64,000 nt of DNA from Tetrahymena elliotti 4EA (taxonomy: Eukaryota; Ciliophora; Oligohymenophorea; Hymenostomatida; Tetrahymenidae), in NCBI GenBank assembly GCA_000231825.2, contig JH720301.1:372001-436000 (forward strand), read 5' to 3'. The notes under the pieces were generated by a model. It was not told the origin of the DNA. It was given only the letters and a program-made list of their open reading frames with translations, and did no database searches. Positions 28,999-41,890 of this stretch are shown here, piece by piece (positions within the stretch are counted from its first letter, which is position 1; each line of letters opens with the position of its first letter). Made by a program: the position numbers and the translations under genes.

Positions 28999-31270
28999 AT
29001 GAGTGAGCTTTTTGAGTCTGCAATTTAAAGTAGAAATCCTTCATAAAAAAGCTAAAGGATATCTTTAAAAGCACTTAAAAAAACTATTACTTAACCTAAA
29101 ATATCTAAGTAGAAAACTACAGAGAATGCCTACAAATCATTTATATTGCCTCAATATTAAAATTTATGTGAATACAGTTTTTTAAATAATAATTTACAAT
29201 TGAGTTCATCTGCATCTTAAACTAAAGATAAACTTAATGAAATTAATTAAATGATACGTAATTCATAAATCTAATGTTAGTAAAAAGAAGGAGGCTAAAA
29301 AGAAAGTAAGTAATTAAAAAATGAGAATACCATCAACTGGCTAAAGAAGAGATATATTGATTCAGGAAATAAAAAGTATTTTGGTGATTAAGAAGATGTT
29401 CAACAATCAAAATTTATCAAATCTATATTTGAAAATATCACTAGACACCTCAAAACTCCTGATGGAATTCAAATTAATGACTTCAATAGGCTAATTTAAT
29501 AGTACGAGTTACCACTAAGCTTCTAAGTTTTATCAAAAATATACTAAATGGTTGATCACGACCGTGATAGCATATTAAATCTAATAGAATTCTAAGACTT
29601 AATTCTAAATGATAATGCAAACAAGATATTTCTTGATTAATTCAAACATAGATATAAGTAGTATTAAAATATTCTCTACAAGCCTACTTCTCTATCTGCT
29701 CTCTGTATATTTATTTCTTTCAGAATTAATCATGATTTTCTAACAGAATTTCTATATGATTCCAACTTTTAGGTATATCTTTAATAAAAAACACTCCATC
29801 AATCTTTTTTGTATCAGTTAATTTTTTATTTGAATTAATTTCATTCATTTATTAACATAGGTAAAAGACAAAAGCTTAGGTTTGATTAAAATGTTAGATT
29901 TAATAAAAGTCCAAGGCTAGACTCGTATTAAAAGTAACTTTGATAAAAGAATGATTAGAAAGTTGAATGTAGAGTAGACAGCATAACTAGGTTTTATAAG
30001 CCCTTAATAAAAATAAAATTAGCAAGAAACGGATAAAAAAAATGAAAAGTCCTCTTAAAAATAAAATGAAGAAACTAGTTATAAAAATCAAAACTCATCT
30101 GATTCCAATAAAGATTCTGATAGTTTTGATACTGAAACAGAAAATATTTAATAAAATTCAAATAATAAAAATGAAAAAGCACTAAACAATACATCAGATC
30201 AAAAATATAATTTAAACCTAAAAAAAACAGATTTTTAAAAGAAGATGGACCAAATTATTCAAAAAGCTAATTCTCAAGGAGAGAAATTTGCTAAAAATTC
30301 CTATTAATCTAATAGGTCTCTGCTTCAAGAGATATAAGTTGAAACCTAAAAAGGTATTTATAATTAAGGAGATACAATTAATCAAACATCTACCTAAAAG
30401 AAAGCACCCTTTTTACCAGGTTTAAACTTAAACACAACCAATCATATGCTTTAGAATTATTAGACCTCAAAAAAATTTCACAATATTTTGGAAGATAAAT
30501 AAATGAGTAACTTATTTTTTTCTACTTTCACAATTTAAAAACTATCAATTTTAAATTATGAAATAATTTTGAAGGAGGAATAATCACAATAAGAAGTGAT
30601 TTAGTAAATAATTTTATATTCAAATCTTAGGTTTAATCTTATTCTATAAATAATAATTTTAATCAAATAATAGCAACCTTTAATTGTCATAAATAATTTA
30701 ATTAGTTGTTTATTCTAAAATGAAATATTTTATTGCTATAGAATTTTTTGGCCAATCAAATTCAAATTTAAAAAATAAAACTTTAATAAAAAAATTTACT
30801 AGAATAAAATCTTCGCTTTTTTTAAAATTTTATAATTTAAAAAAGATGAGAACTCAAAGGATGAAAAAAAGGAAACTTAAATTCTAAATAACTCTTAAGT
30901 TGTACCTTCTTATTTAAAAAAGAATTAAAGCTAAGGAGATATTACTTATAAGGCAAATAAATAAGGTTATTCTAAGCAGATGACATATTTAATGGACTTA
31001 ACTATGTAAGAAGCAGTAAATTCGAAATAGTCATAGATAGCTAGAAAGCTGATGAACATAGAAGACTCAGCTATAATTTAATAATATAAAAAAAAGATGG
31101 ACTAAATCAAAATATATTAAGAATAGAAGTAGCAATTAATCTCTCCAACTCCTTCTCCAAATAAACATTTTTTTACTTCAGATATACTATAATAACTAGA
31201 AGGTACTTCATTTGTACCTAAACATAAAGGATTCTTCTAAAGCTAATTGTCAACAACATAATAACAATGA
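28999..31270 (+). CDS. EF-hand protein, low-complexity C-terminal half
   Basis: Exon 1 is 28999-29772 (258 residues); an 88-base intron (29773-29860) follows, and the frame resumes at GTA AAA GAC. Residues 186-197 form an EF-hand loop, D-H-D-R-D-S-I-L-N-L-I-E, with Asp at 1, 3 and 5 and Glu at 12. A degenerate partner (TPDGIQINDFNRL) lies 30 residues earlier. One Ca2+-binding site is thus likely. The rest is Ser/Asn/Gln/Lys-rich and ends at TGA 31270. The part between about 30500 and 30845 is much more AT-rich. It is probably an intron (candidate donors near 30505 and 30596, acceptors near 30578, 30811 and 30845), although the frame is also open straight through it. Family unknown; the EF-hand is the only anchor. 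Confidence 0.66.
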
Positions 31271-32126
31271 AATAAATTATTAATTAAATAAACTTATTTA
31301 TATTAATACAATATATATTGTAATTTTTATTTTAAGCAAAAATGCTTTTTCTCCTCAAAAAATTTCATCCAATTTATTTAATTAGCAATATTTTTTTCTA
31401 TAATTTCAGTTTATTAATGTGAAGTAATAGAAGAATTGGAGTAGTTTAAACAGTAGGTTATCCAAAATTTAATTAAAAGTATATTTTAAATTGTTTTTAG
31501 ACTTACATAATTATAAAAATTAAAAAAAAAAGAGATAATAAATGAAAATTTTTAATTTAGACAAATTGAATAATAAATTAAGTTTTAATGTTAATGTTAA
31601 TATTAATAACTAATTAAAACATTATTTTAACCAAATTCAACAAAAACCTTTTAAAGAAATTACTAAGAAAAAGAGATATTAATTGACATAGTATCTTAAT
31701 TTTTTTTTAGCTCAGTAATAAATGAATTAAAGTTTATATTTATATAAAAGTCCTTGAGCAAATAAGAAGTAAGATAGACCTTTAATCTTTATTAGTTAAT
31801 TTGAAGTACGTATGAAAATGTTTTTGTGTAAATGAAAAGAAATTTGATAGAATTTCAAATACTGATTAGGAAAAGTAAAATATATAAATTGATGCACCCA
31901 TGATGCCTTAACAATTTTCTTAGCTTATTTTCTATTTTACCGAAGAAAAAATAACATCAATTTTCAAATAATTAGTTAATAAGTTTATATTGTATTCAAA
32001 CAGAATAAGAATAATTACTACAAATTTTAAGATATAAATTCTGAAATTTTAAATAGATAGAGATATCAAATTTTAGCAAATTTTTTAATTTTTTAATACA
32101 AACATATCATAATCAAGTTTAATAAT
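31271..32126. other. Intergenic region with possible small spliced exons
   Basis: About 0.86 kb between two plus-strand genes; it should hold the Rab promoter. On the plus strand a 71-codon frame starts at ATG 31542. A GT...AG pair (about 31810-31870, near 57 bases) would join a stretch ending NLKY to one starting EKQNIQIDAPMMPQQFS. The pieces have coding-like composition but I could not make a complete model. A short unrecognised gene is possible. Confidence 0.3.
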
Positions 32127-33221
32127 ATGAATTCCTATAGCGGACCTTATTAAGGTAACGAAAAGCCAGAATCAGATAACTAATCTCAAAAATAAAGGTA
32201 TGATAACTCTTAGAGAGGCAAAGAAAATATGCCGAATGGTAATAATAATAATAATACTGGTTCATACCAATAGAGAACAAGTGTCTCATCAGAATAGAGT
32301 AATTAGCAATATAATATGAATTAGCAATAACAATACTAGCCTAATTCTTCATAAAATTATTAATAATAAACCTCTTTTACTAGAGATGCTGAAAAAGGCA
32401 GACCATCAATCTAATAGTAATAATAATAATAGTAACATTAAGATTAACAATAACAGTAGAATAATTATTAAACAGGTCAATAAAATTAATAGCAAATGCC
32501 ATCTTAGAAAACACCTCAATCAGCAATTCAATAAAATCAACAAACAACATACAATAAATCAGAAACTCATACTCATATGTACAAAATTGTATTAGTTGGA
32601 GATGCTGGTGTAGGCAAAACTCACATAATTAATAGGTATGTAAAAGGATAGCTACCACATGCAATAATTCCTACTATTGGTATAGAATTTGCTACAAAGA
32701 CTGTTACCCTAAGAGATGGTGGCACTATAAAAACCTAAATATGGGATACTGCTGGCTAAGAAAAATATAGAAGTATCACAAGTGCACACTACCGTAAAGC
32801 AGTAGGAGCCCTTCTTGTGTATGACGTGACAAAAGAAAAGTCTTTTGAATCAATATAAAGATGGCTTGAAGAAATTAGACTTCATGCAGATAAAGATATA
32901 GTCCTTATGATCGTAGGGAATAAAGTAGATTTAATTCATAAAAATCCTGAATAAAGAAAAGTCCCAAAATAAGAAGCAACAAATTTTGCAAAACAAAATG
33001 GTCTTCTTTTTGAAGAAAGTAGTGCTCTTTATGACGTAAACATAAACGACGTATTTGAGAGACTTTTAGAAGAAATTTATGACTAAAAGTGTCGCCTTTA
33101 AAGTGAAAGATCTCTCATTTAAACAGAAGTAGATGATGTAAAAAAGGGAAATAAGACTATAGACTTAAACCTCCCAACAGCTGCTTAACCCACCAAAAAT
33201 TCTATTTGTAGTTGTGGTTGA
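32127..33221 (+). CDS. Rab11-like small GTPase with Gln/Asn-rich leader
   Basis: Single exon, 364 residues. Residues 151-320 form a Rab GTPase: P-loop GDAGVGKT at 158-165, TIGIEF switch I, WDTAGQEKYRSIT switch II, NKVDL and ESSAL. The [19 protein letters not shown] block and ESSAL (ETSAL in Rab11) make Rab11/Rab25 the nearest group. These control recycling endosomes and, in ciliates, contractile-vacuole and phagosome traffic. The C-terminus is CSCG, so Cys-x-Cys is available for prenylation, though not at the very end. The 150-residue N-terminal extension (32127-32576) is unusual: Gln/Asn-rich, with poly-Gln encoded almost wholly by TAA/TAG. An internal ATG at 32577 would give a normal-sized Rab, so the long form needs transcript evidence. 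His follows the P-loop Thr, an atypical choice. Confidence 0.9.
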
Positions 33222-34426
33222 AAGTAGATATTTGAAAGAAATAGGTTGCTGATTGTCTTTCTGAGAAATCAGTATTTAAAGTTTATATTATCAAATTTGA
33301 AATTATATATTAAATGAATGAGTGAAAACAAAGGATTGAATTGAATATTCTGACCTAATTAGAATCGTAAAAATAATAAATAACATTATTCAGCTATTAT
33401 AAAAATTAATAAATAAATAATTAAATTATAAGTATATCTTTTTTATTTTTGAGCTTCAATAAATCATTCACTTTTGTAAATATAAGCACTTTTATTCTTA
33501 ATAGAATTATTTTCTAAAATATAAGAGTGCTTCTTTCATTCTTCGATTGATTTATAATATTATTTTTTAAATTTTAATTTGTATTTGCTTTCAAAATAAA
33601 TGTCTAATTTATTTCTATCATCCTCAAATTCAAAGGAAAATCTTAAAATTTTTAGAGAAAATGGTAAACTTTTTTAGTAGTTTATTAATTTCTAATTCTT
33701 TTTTATTTATTTTTAATAAATAACTGTTTTTTATTAAAAAGCCTTTATTCCAAGTCATTACTATAATTATTTTATTTGATTGTTAACTATTGTATAATTT
33801 TAAGAACAATCTATCTATTCTTGTTTTTTTGTTCCATTTAATTTTAATTAAAAAATAGCATGATTAAATTCATTCTTTTTTAAATTTTGTTAAGTATCTT
33901 TTTTATTTTTGTTTTAAACTTTTTTTAATATGTTTTATTTTTTAAACTTTTAATTTTAATAAAAATTGAAAAATAAATTATTTGTTTTTTGTTTTCAGCT
34001 TTTCAAAATTTGATTAATTAAAATTAATGCTGAATTCTAATTTTTTACATATAAAGAACTTGTCTTGATAAAAAGTTGTTGGATAATTTTCTTCTATTTG
34101 TTGTGATATGGTAATTTTGTTTCGTAAATTAGAATCTAAGAATTGTTTTTAAAATTGAAAATAAAGCATTTTTTAAATCTAAATTTATTACAAAAAAAAC
34201 TTCCGAATTATTCCTGTTTGTTATTTCATTTTTTAAAAAGAAAAAGAAATAAAAAATGATAATGAATTAATTTATAATTTATAAAAGATAACTTTTGATT
34301 AATAAATAAATATACATACAATTTTTTATACATTTTAAAGATGAATTTGAAATTTTGTTATTAGTTAGTTAGTTGGTGAGAATAAGTTAATTATATTTTT
34401 TGAAAATTTTTAATTTGATTTTTTTC
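33222..34426. other. Convergent intergenic region
   Basis: About 1.2 kb between convergent 3' ends. Long T runs dominate; no gene seen on either strand. Confidence 0.5.
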
Positions 34427-34897
34427 TCAGAATTTAAATACATCATCTCTGATTTTACAGGGGGAGTCACAGTCAGATAATGAGTTATAAAAGTTATATA
34501 ATATTTCTCTTTTATGAACTATATTATCATATAATTTTCTGTTTGTTGAGAAAGGTCTTGTTTAATAGTAGCTATATTCTTTCAATTTAGTGTTTATTAA
34601 GTAGTTTAAGCTATCAAATTAGTTTTTATAAGCATAAAATGTTATTAATGTCTTTTAAAAAATGGCTTTTTAGTCTTCTTCATTCATTATTTCGATATAT
34701 TTGTTGATCATTTTTAAGTCTTTGTTTAGTTGACTGTCAATTAGAGGTTTGGCTTATCTGTGCACACACTAGTAAACTACAGTTCTTATTTAGTCAAGTT
34801 TATCAATTTAAACATCCAGTTGTTAATTAAACTCAAAGCAGAATTATTTAAATAATTCAGAATCGTTTTTTTTAATAAATCTTTTGTTTTCAATCAT
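34427..34897 (-). CDS. Small hypothetical helical protein
   Basis: Single exon of 156 residues, start ATG 34897, stop TGA 34427. No signal peptide and no membrane segment. The sequence is mixed charged and hydrophobic in a helix-like pattern (for example LDQIRTVVYQCVHRQA and KMINKYIEIMNEEDQ). A C-terminal Cys pair (SDCDSPCK) is present. Higher GC than the flanks and in-frame TAA/TAG Gln codons support coding. It stands alone between long AT-rich gaps, so context gives no hint. Not recognised; it could be a small cytosolic protein or a subunit of a larger complex. Confidence 0.55.
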
Positions 34898-36324
34898 TTT
34901 TTTAGAATATTTGTTAGAATGGTGGTGGTTATTTGTTCTAAATTATTTAATTTTTTGTTATTTTTAAAGTTATTTATTAAAAAATATTATTAAGCGATTT
35001 TTAAGGAAGAATAAGAAGCATACCATTATTCATTAAAATTTGATCTTGTAAATTAGATTATTCTCGAAAAAGAATCAGTCAGTTTCTATAAGGAAACAAA
35101 TAAAAAACTTTACAGATAAGAACCACACATTTAAATAATCAGTAAAAATAAAATTTATGTAATATTCTTGGAAAATATTTAACTTGAGATTAATCAATTT
35201 GTTTCAAATATTTCAATAAATGTATAATTTAAGTTACTTTTTAATTAATAGCCAAGATATCTGTAAAGATAGAAATACATATAAAACATATTTCAAAATT
35301 TAAGAGTAATTAAAAGGGAGGGTAGATCATTGTATTTAAATTAATAAATAGTTAAGAGCTATTTATGGCTTTTCAGATAAATATTACTATTTAAATGTAT
35401 TTTTAAAAACTCAAAAAAATATTTGTGAGTGATAGAATTATCAATGCAAAAAATCATAGAAATTTTCCTTCTAATTAAATTCATTTAAGCATTTTTTAAT
35501 AATTTAAAATGTAAATATTGCTTATAATTCAAGCAAGAAAAATTGAGTAATATTTTTATTTGATTTGTATATACTTTAATGATTATTTGATTGTCTAAAC
35601 ATTAATACAATGATGATACACTAAGGGATAGAATGCTTTGAATTACTACTCAATTTAATTAATATTGAAAATTATTACTGGAATTACTCTTTTTTACTTA
35701 TTTCTGATTGAATTATGTAAAATGAAATAAAAAAACTTGCTTTAGTAAAAAATCAATCTCTAAAAATATTTAAAAAGGTATTCATATAAAATGTGAGTTA
35801 AATTACAAACTTTCTAAAGTAAAGTCAGGAATTTTCGAATTTTTAGCAAATCAAAGGTATTTTTCTTAAAACTTTAGACCAAATTTGATATTATTTATTC
35901 ATTTTTTTAATTGAGAACAAGAAAAAAATTATTTATTTGAAATTTATCAAAATCTAGTATACTTTTTAAAATTTTGGTTTATTGTTAAGAATCCTTATAT
36001 CAAAAAATTAAGATTCGATAAAGTGAATTTTATTCCTCTGTGATTTTAATTATATTTGGAATTTATTCTACCACAAACAAGTAATTTTTGCTTGTTAGCT
36101 TAGAATTATACAAACTTACAAACCAAATTATTGACTAAATAAACAATAAAATATATGAAAAAGCTATCTTCCAAAAAACACCACACAAAATTGAATAATT
36201 TAAAACAGATAATATGGGCTGGTTGATACTAATAATCTATTTATGAATTTTAATATAAATACTAGCTTTGTTATCACTACAGTTATACAATTTTAAAATG
36301 ATAATTAAAGGCCAGTAAAATCAA
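34898..36324. other. Intergenic region
   Basis: About 1.4 kb between two minus-strand genes. The left end should carry the promoter of the 34427-34897 gene. AT-rich, no coding frame seen. Confidence 0.5.
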
Positions 36325-39300
36325 TCATTAATTGAATTCCAAAGAACTCATAGGTCTTGTCATTGACAAACATTTTAATTATTCATCTCTTATTTTTCTT
36401 GAAAATTGGATATTTTTTGGCCTAATTTTTAAAAAAATTAAATTGAAAAAACTTTAAAGAATAGAAAATACAATTACAATAATTGCTAGGTTTTATCTCC
36501 CATACTTGCAATTGTATTAAATCGCTATCTTTTTGTGCTGCTTATTTGGGTTTTATTGTTGATTAATTTTTAATTATTAATGTTGGAGATAGTATTGAAT
36601 TTTTGCATCAAATCATTTTCTCCTTATTAATTCCCAATATTTCCTCCATCAAACATATATTGCTTTTCTTTAGGGATGAGATAACTTTTTTTCTAAATTG
36701 CATCTTATAAAGTGAGTTTTAAGCCAAATTTTGTTTTCATTTTTTATTGAATAAGGTTATTTTTTAAAGGACTTTAAGTATCTTAAATTTTGAATTGGTC
36801 AAAACTGGAATTTACTTGCGAACCTTCCTTTAATAATTTACCAATACGATTTTAATTTCTGTTATTGCTAATAGCATTCTAAATGTAAATTTCTCTATCT
36901 TCATCATCATCTTCTTACTCTGTTTTAATTCGTTTTGGCTTATAATTTTTTCTTTTGTTACCTGTTTTAAATAAATTTATAGATGTTTTAGAAAGTGAAA
37001 CTTCATCTAACTAGCAAAATTCAACATCATTAATGGTTTTCCCTTGAGTTTCCTCCTATACTGCAAATTTTTATTAGGATTATTAATGCTGAATTAAATC
37101 ATCTGTGGAAGATAAATTCAGGCGGTAATTACTTAATGAGCTTTAGATTCTCTTTTTTTAACCAGCGTTTGGTGAAAATTAAGTTTTTATTGGTGTTATT
37201 ACGTTTCTAGAATTCTAGTTATTCATGGTTGAATGTGTTTAATTTTGTAAAAAGTTATGGCAAGGAATAGTTATTGATTATGCATTTAACTGTATGTTAC
37301 TAATAATTGAATGCAAGGCTGCATGAGAAGATAAAGGTTAAGGCTATGGCTTAAAAACATCATAAGTCTTTTTCATATTTTAATATTCTAATTCAAACTA
37401 ACTTATTTTTCTATTTGCCTAATTAAGCTCCTCCTATAATTGATTTATTGTCTTTACATCCTCTGTTTTGCTTGGTCTTAAATTAAAAAGTATTTACATT
37501 TCTTTCAGTTATTCTTTCAAATCTCGAACTTCCTGCTTATGTAGACTTTATAGCTCATTCACACTTTTTTCCATATTTTTTACAAAAATTTACTGCTCTG
37601 TCAAATATTAATTACACTAATCTTCATATATTTAAGTGGCTTTCGCTTGAATTTCCTTTATCTCACTGCACAATTTTTCTACTTCTTACTCCTATGAATG
37701 GTTAAAAATCCAATATTTTTTAAATTTCGGTCAAAAAATATTAAAAAATTAAAATACAATAAATCATGAAAAGGGGTTGAATAATTTTGATGAATAAAAT
37801 ATTTACATGCTCTTTTTGCATTTTGAGTGATTGGCTTTATTGTTTTTCGTAATTCTTTATCAATTCCTCATTCATAATTTTGTAGGAAGCAGCAGATTCT
37901 ATGCACTTGTTACTTTCTAGCTAAACATTTTTCATTTATTATTCTAATTAAGCGTTTGTTTATTTGAGAGAAATGGTTTATTCTTGTAATGTTTTAACAA
38001 TCTCTTCTAATTCTATCTATTTTTTTTCATTAAGGCTTCTAAGCTCAGTAATTTATTTATCATATTATTAAATAGTTTTTTAAGTTTTAATCCTATGCTA
38101 GCTTGTCAGCTTTTCTTCTACCTTTCGAATTTTATAAGAAAGAAATTAATGAAATATATGAAAATTAGATTAAAATAGTTAATAAAAAAAAAAATTCTAG
38201 CTGTTTATTCAGCAATATGTTATTAATAATAATATTCATACTTAGCCATACTTATATTCCCATTCACTAATTATTTATTTCAACTTGTCCATTTCTTGTT
38301 TTTATTATTTTTAAACTTCATCTAATGCTCTTTTTCTAACTCTCTCTTTAAATTTATCATTTTATTCTTTCATAACAGCCACATCCTTCTCTCTCTCTTA
38401 TTTCAATATTTCTAATTATTTTAGAGTCTCTTCCTTGTATTAATTTAGAAGGTTTTAATTCTCTTAGTTTCTAAAAAAAATTATTTTAATTGATTTAAAA
38501 GATAAATTTGATAAATAAAATGCTAATATTGTCAAAGTATTTTCAAAACTACACAAAAAGTAATTTTATATTTAGCATTTTTTGCAAATATTGAAGATTG
38601 ATTAAACTATTAGTGTTTTTAAAAATTTTCTTTTCAAAAAAATTTCAAAATTATTATTTTAAAAAAATATTACATTTAATTGATTTGTTGTTAGTATTTT
38701 ATTATTTCTTTTTCAAAAATATCCTTCATTTTTACATAGTTTTAATTTTACTCATCTATTTTTTATTATTAATCTTCTAGTTGAGCTCTTAATTGATCCT
38801 AATATAAATAAAGTAATCATAAACTAAAAAATAAAATGTTTAATAAATGTTTAAATAAAATGAATATTATAATTTAATAGAAATGACATAAAAAAAATAT
38901 GTAACAAACCAGAAAAAAGTTTATCACAAAATTCAAAGAATATTAAAATAGATGATAAATATGATCATAAATAAACAAATAGTTACTTACCTTTAGATCC
39001 AAAATTTTTTGCTCAAATTTTTGGGTAATTTAATTGATTTCAATTCGATGAAGCTATTTCTATTCAGTCAGTTCATCTTCTCTTTTTATTTTTTCTTCTT
39101 TTCTGACTCTGTTGATATTTTCTTCTAAAACTAAAACAATTTTTGAGTTTTATTCATTTATCTATTTAATTAGGGCATCTTTTTCTAACTCAAGTTATTT
39201 AATTTTACTTAAGTTGTTATCTGAGTTTTGATCAAACTTAGTACGAAATTCTTATAGGATGTAATTCAGATTCTCTATTAATGTTTTATCATGAGATAAT

Positions 39301-40694
39301 TCACTTGATAATTTATGATTTTATATATTTAACTATAATGAAGCATCCTTAGCAAATTATAAGTCATCTCTCAAACTTTAATTTTACCTCTCAAGTTCCT
39401 TAATTTATCTCAGCAGAAGCTATTCTTTTTCAGTTATAGAAGGAGCATCGTTGATTATAGAATTCAAATTTTCTATATGCTTGAAATTTTCAGCTAGTTT
39501 AACCTTGTAATTGTTAATTTCTTCTTTTAATTAGCTAATTACTGAATTTAATTCATAAGACTGTTAATTTAATTTCTTTTCACTTGTCTTTTAAATTTAA
39601 TTTATTTCATTATCTGTCAAAATTCTAAGTCTCTCCTAGTATTCAAACTTCTCTTTATCAAAACTATGTTATCTTTCTAGTTATAACTAATGATTCAATA
39701 TCTAATGAGGCTGGTTTTTAGCTGTATCAGCTTTTAGATTATCAATCTCTTATTTTAATTCATTTATTTTTTATTAGAAATGAGATACTTTTTTTTGCTA
39801 ATTTTATTAATCTGATTGCTTATCTAATTTCAATAATTTTATTTGATTCTCTAAATCAGCAATCTAATGTTACAGCAAATTATTTTTTTCTAGAATATTA
39901 TCCTTTTATTTTTCAATTAATTTTATTTCATTCTAATGTCTCTACATCATCTCATCTTTTATGCATTCAAAATTTTAATATTTTTCTCTCATAATTTTGA
40001 ACTGGATGCTTTCTTTTTATAGTTTGCCTATTTCTTTTTGAAACTCTTGATAATCTTCTTACATATATTCAATAAGCTTATTAAAAAGATCTTTTGCCTA
40101 CTATTCTTCATAAACAAGTGTGCACACCTCTGTCTTTTTCTGTATGCTTAAATTTTTATAAAAGTGAATCATGCTATCCCAAACATCTAAAATAATAATT
40201 TTGATATATCTTAAAAAGTAAATATTTCAACAAGAAAATAATTATATTTTCTTATTCTAATATCTCTTAAAAAAGAACTAATTAAAATTTTTAATCCAAT
40301 CAAATTATTTTAATCTTACATTTCATGACTTGTGAGTATTCAACCAAAATTTTTCCATCTTAATCGGCTTTTATCCTGTTAACAGTAGATGTGTTTTCAT
40401 ACTTTGTTAACATAATCTCTAAATTTTATATTTTTTCTTCATACTTTCTTACCTAAAATGAAAGAAAAGAGTTTAAAAAATATTTTAAAGCAAAATAAAT
40501 TTTAAAAGGATTACTAATTCCTAGAAATCTTAGATTTTGGATGTAAGGATCATTTATTCTTGTTCATTTTTTGATTTTATTGAACATAATTCTTAATCAT
40601 TTTTAACTTTTTCATTGAGCAATTAAATCAGATATTTTTCATCTTTCTGAGCTAATCGTAAAAGAGTCTTCACACTCTCATCTTCCGCTTGCAT
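36325..40694 (-). CDS. Large coiled-coil protein
   Basis: Eight exons with matching phases give 1162 residues: 40694-40515, 40452-40320, 40186-38991, 38798-38674, 38470-38242, 38121-37807, 37691-36478, 36421-36325. Introns are 56-203 bases. From about residue 5 to 720 the protein is almost continuous heptad-type coiled coil, with long runs of Glu, Lys, Gln, Leu and Ile (for example LEILKQEREKDVAVMKEQ). The last 400 residues are less regular, basic and Ser/Asn-rich, and end in TRPMSSLEFNQ. No motor, kinase or other enzymatic domain is seen. Proteins of this shape in ciliates are often basal-body, cortical or axonemal scaffolds, but nothing here proves that. Hits by overall similarity to myosin or kinesin tails would be composition only. 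Confidence 0.8.
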
Positions 40695-41104
40695 GAAAAT
40701 TCAGCAATATTTGAAATCAAGAGAATATCCAAGAATATATTTTATTTATAAATCAAAAATAAAATTTGAGAGTTTGCCCTCTTTTAACTTTCAACGAATA
40801 TATCTAAAGGAATCAAATCTGGTAATTAATTATAGTATTTCAAAACATAATTAAAAAAAATATATTTTTAATTAAGTATTTGTTAAATTAACAAGTAATT
40901 ACTTCATAATTATCATTAATTTAGAAACAATGGTTGAATTTGCTTAATTTTTTAATGTTAATAAAGATTGAATTAATTAGATGCTTTTATAATATAAATT
41001 ATAAATTTCTAAAATTTTGATATCAAAACAATTTTTACCTTTAAAAATAAAAATTTATAGAACAATATTTTATATTTTAGCTAACCTTATCAAGAAATAT
41101 AAAA
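40695..41104. other. Divergent promoter region
   Basis: 410 bases between the divergent coiled-coil and MMTAG2-like genes. Both promoters must lie here. AT-rich, nothing more specific seen. Confidence 0.5.
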
Positions 41105-41890
41105 ATGTCATATTTATCATATTAGATTAGAGGTGGTACCAGAGGTGGTCGTGATTAATTTAAATGGGATGATGTTAGGTAGATGTCACATAAAGATCGT
41201 GAGCAATATCTTGGTCAATCTGCAATCATAGGTTTCTTAGATAAAGGAGGAAAATGGAGAAAGAAAGATTGGTACACTAAAAATGATGAAGATGATGATG
41301 AAATAGATTAGAAGATATAATAAGAAAGATAGAAAATCATAGAAAATGATCAGAAAAGAATAAGAATAGCTCTTGGTCTTGAAAAAGAAGAGAAGAAAAC
41401 TATTTCAGAAACAGCTACAGAAGAAGAAAAAATGTAATTGCTTAAATAAATTCGTGAAGGTATGGATTTAAATAAATAAAAAGTTAATGACTGGGATGAT
41501 ATAGATGAAAATGATGAAATTAGAGGTGTTGGCTTTAGACATACTGCTGAGCAATTAGTAAAAGTCAAGTAGGGTATGGATATGAGCAAGTTCTTGAATT
41601 ATGATCCCACAAAACTTGAAGCTCAAGGATTTAGTGATGAAGATGAAAAATCAAAAGAAAAATCAAAGAAAGATAAAAAAAGTAAAAAAGATAAAAAGAA
41701 GGGTAGTAGATCACCTTCTAATGATAAAAAAGAAAATAGTGGAGAAGGAAAGACTAAAAAAATTAAGAAAGAGAAGAAAGATAAAAAATCTAAAAAAGAA
41801 AAAAAGAGCAAAAAGGAAAAAAAGAGTTCAAAGAAACATAAATCTCACAAAAAGAGACATGACTCTTCTTCATCATCAAGATCTCCTTGA
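41105..41890 (+). CDS. MMTAG2-like Lys-rich nuclear protein
   Basis: Single exon, 261 residues. The N-terminus matches the MMtag (kinase phosphorylation) domain of multiple myeloma tumour-associated protein 2: RGGTRGGRDQFKWDDVR, then REQYLGQS and, after about a dozen residues, KWRKKDWY. Human MMTAG2 has the same order (RGG..QF.WEDV, R.NYLG.S, GRW, L.WY). The middle is acidic (DDDE). The last 85 residues are a Lys/Ser tail with repeated KKDKKSKK-type units and a final SSSSSRSP, as in SR-type nuclear proteins. The family is conserved among eukaryotes; its biochemical role is not established, though nuclear RNA-related function is suspected from the tail. No intron. The same frame from 41576 would make only the tail. 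Confidence 0.85.

Noticed and set aside
36325..40694. Myosin or kinesin identity for the coiled-coil gene
   Set aside because: No motor domain is present in the complete model; similarity would come from heptad composition alone.
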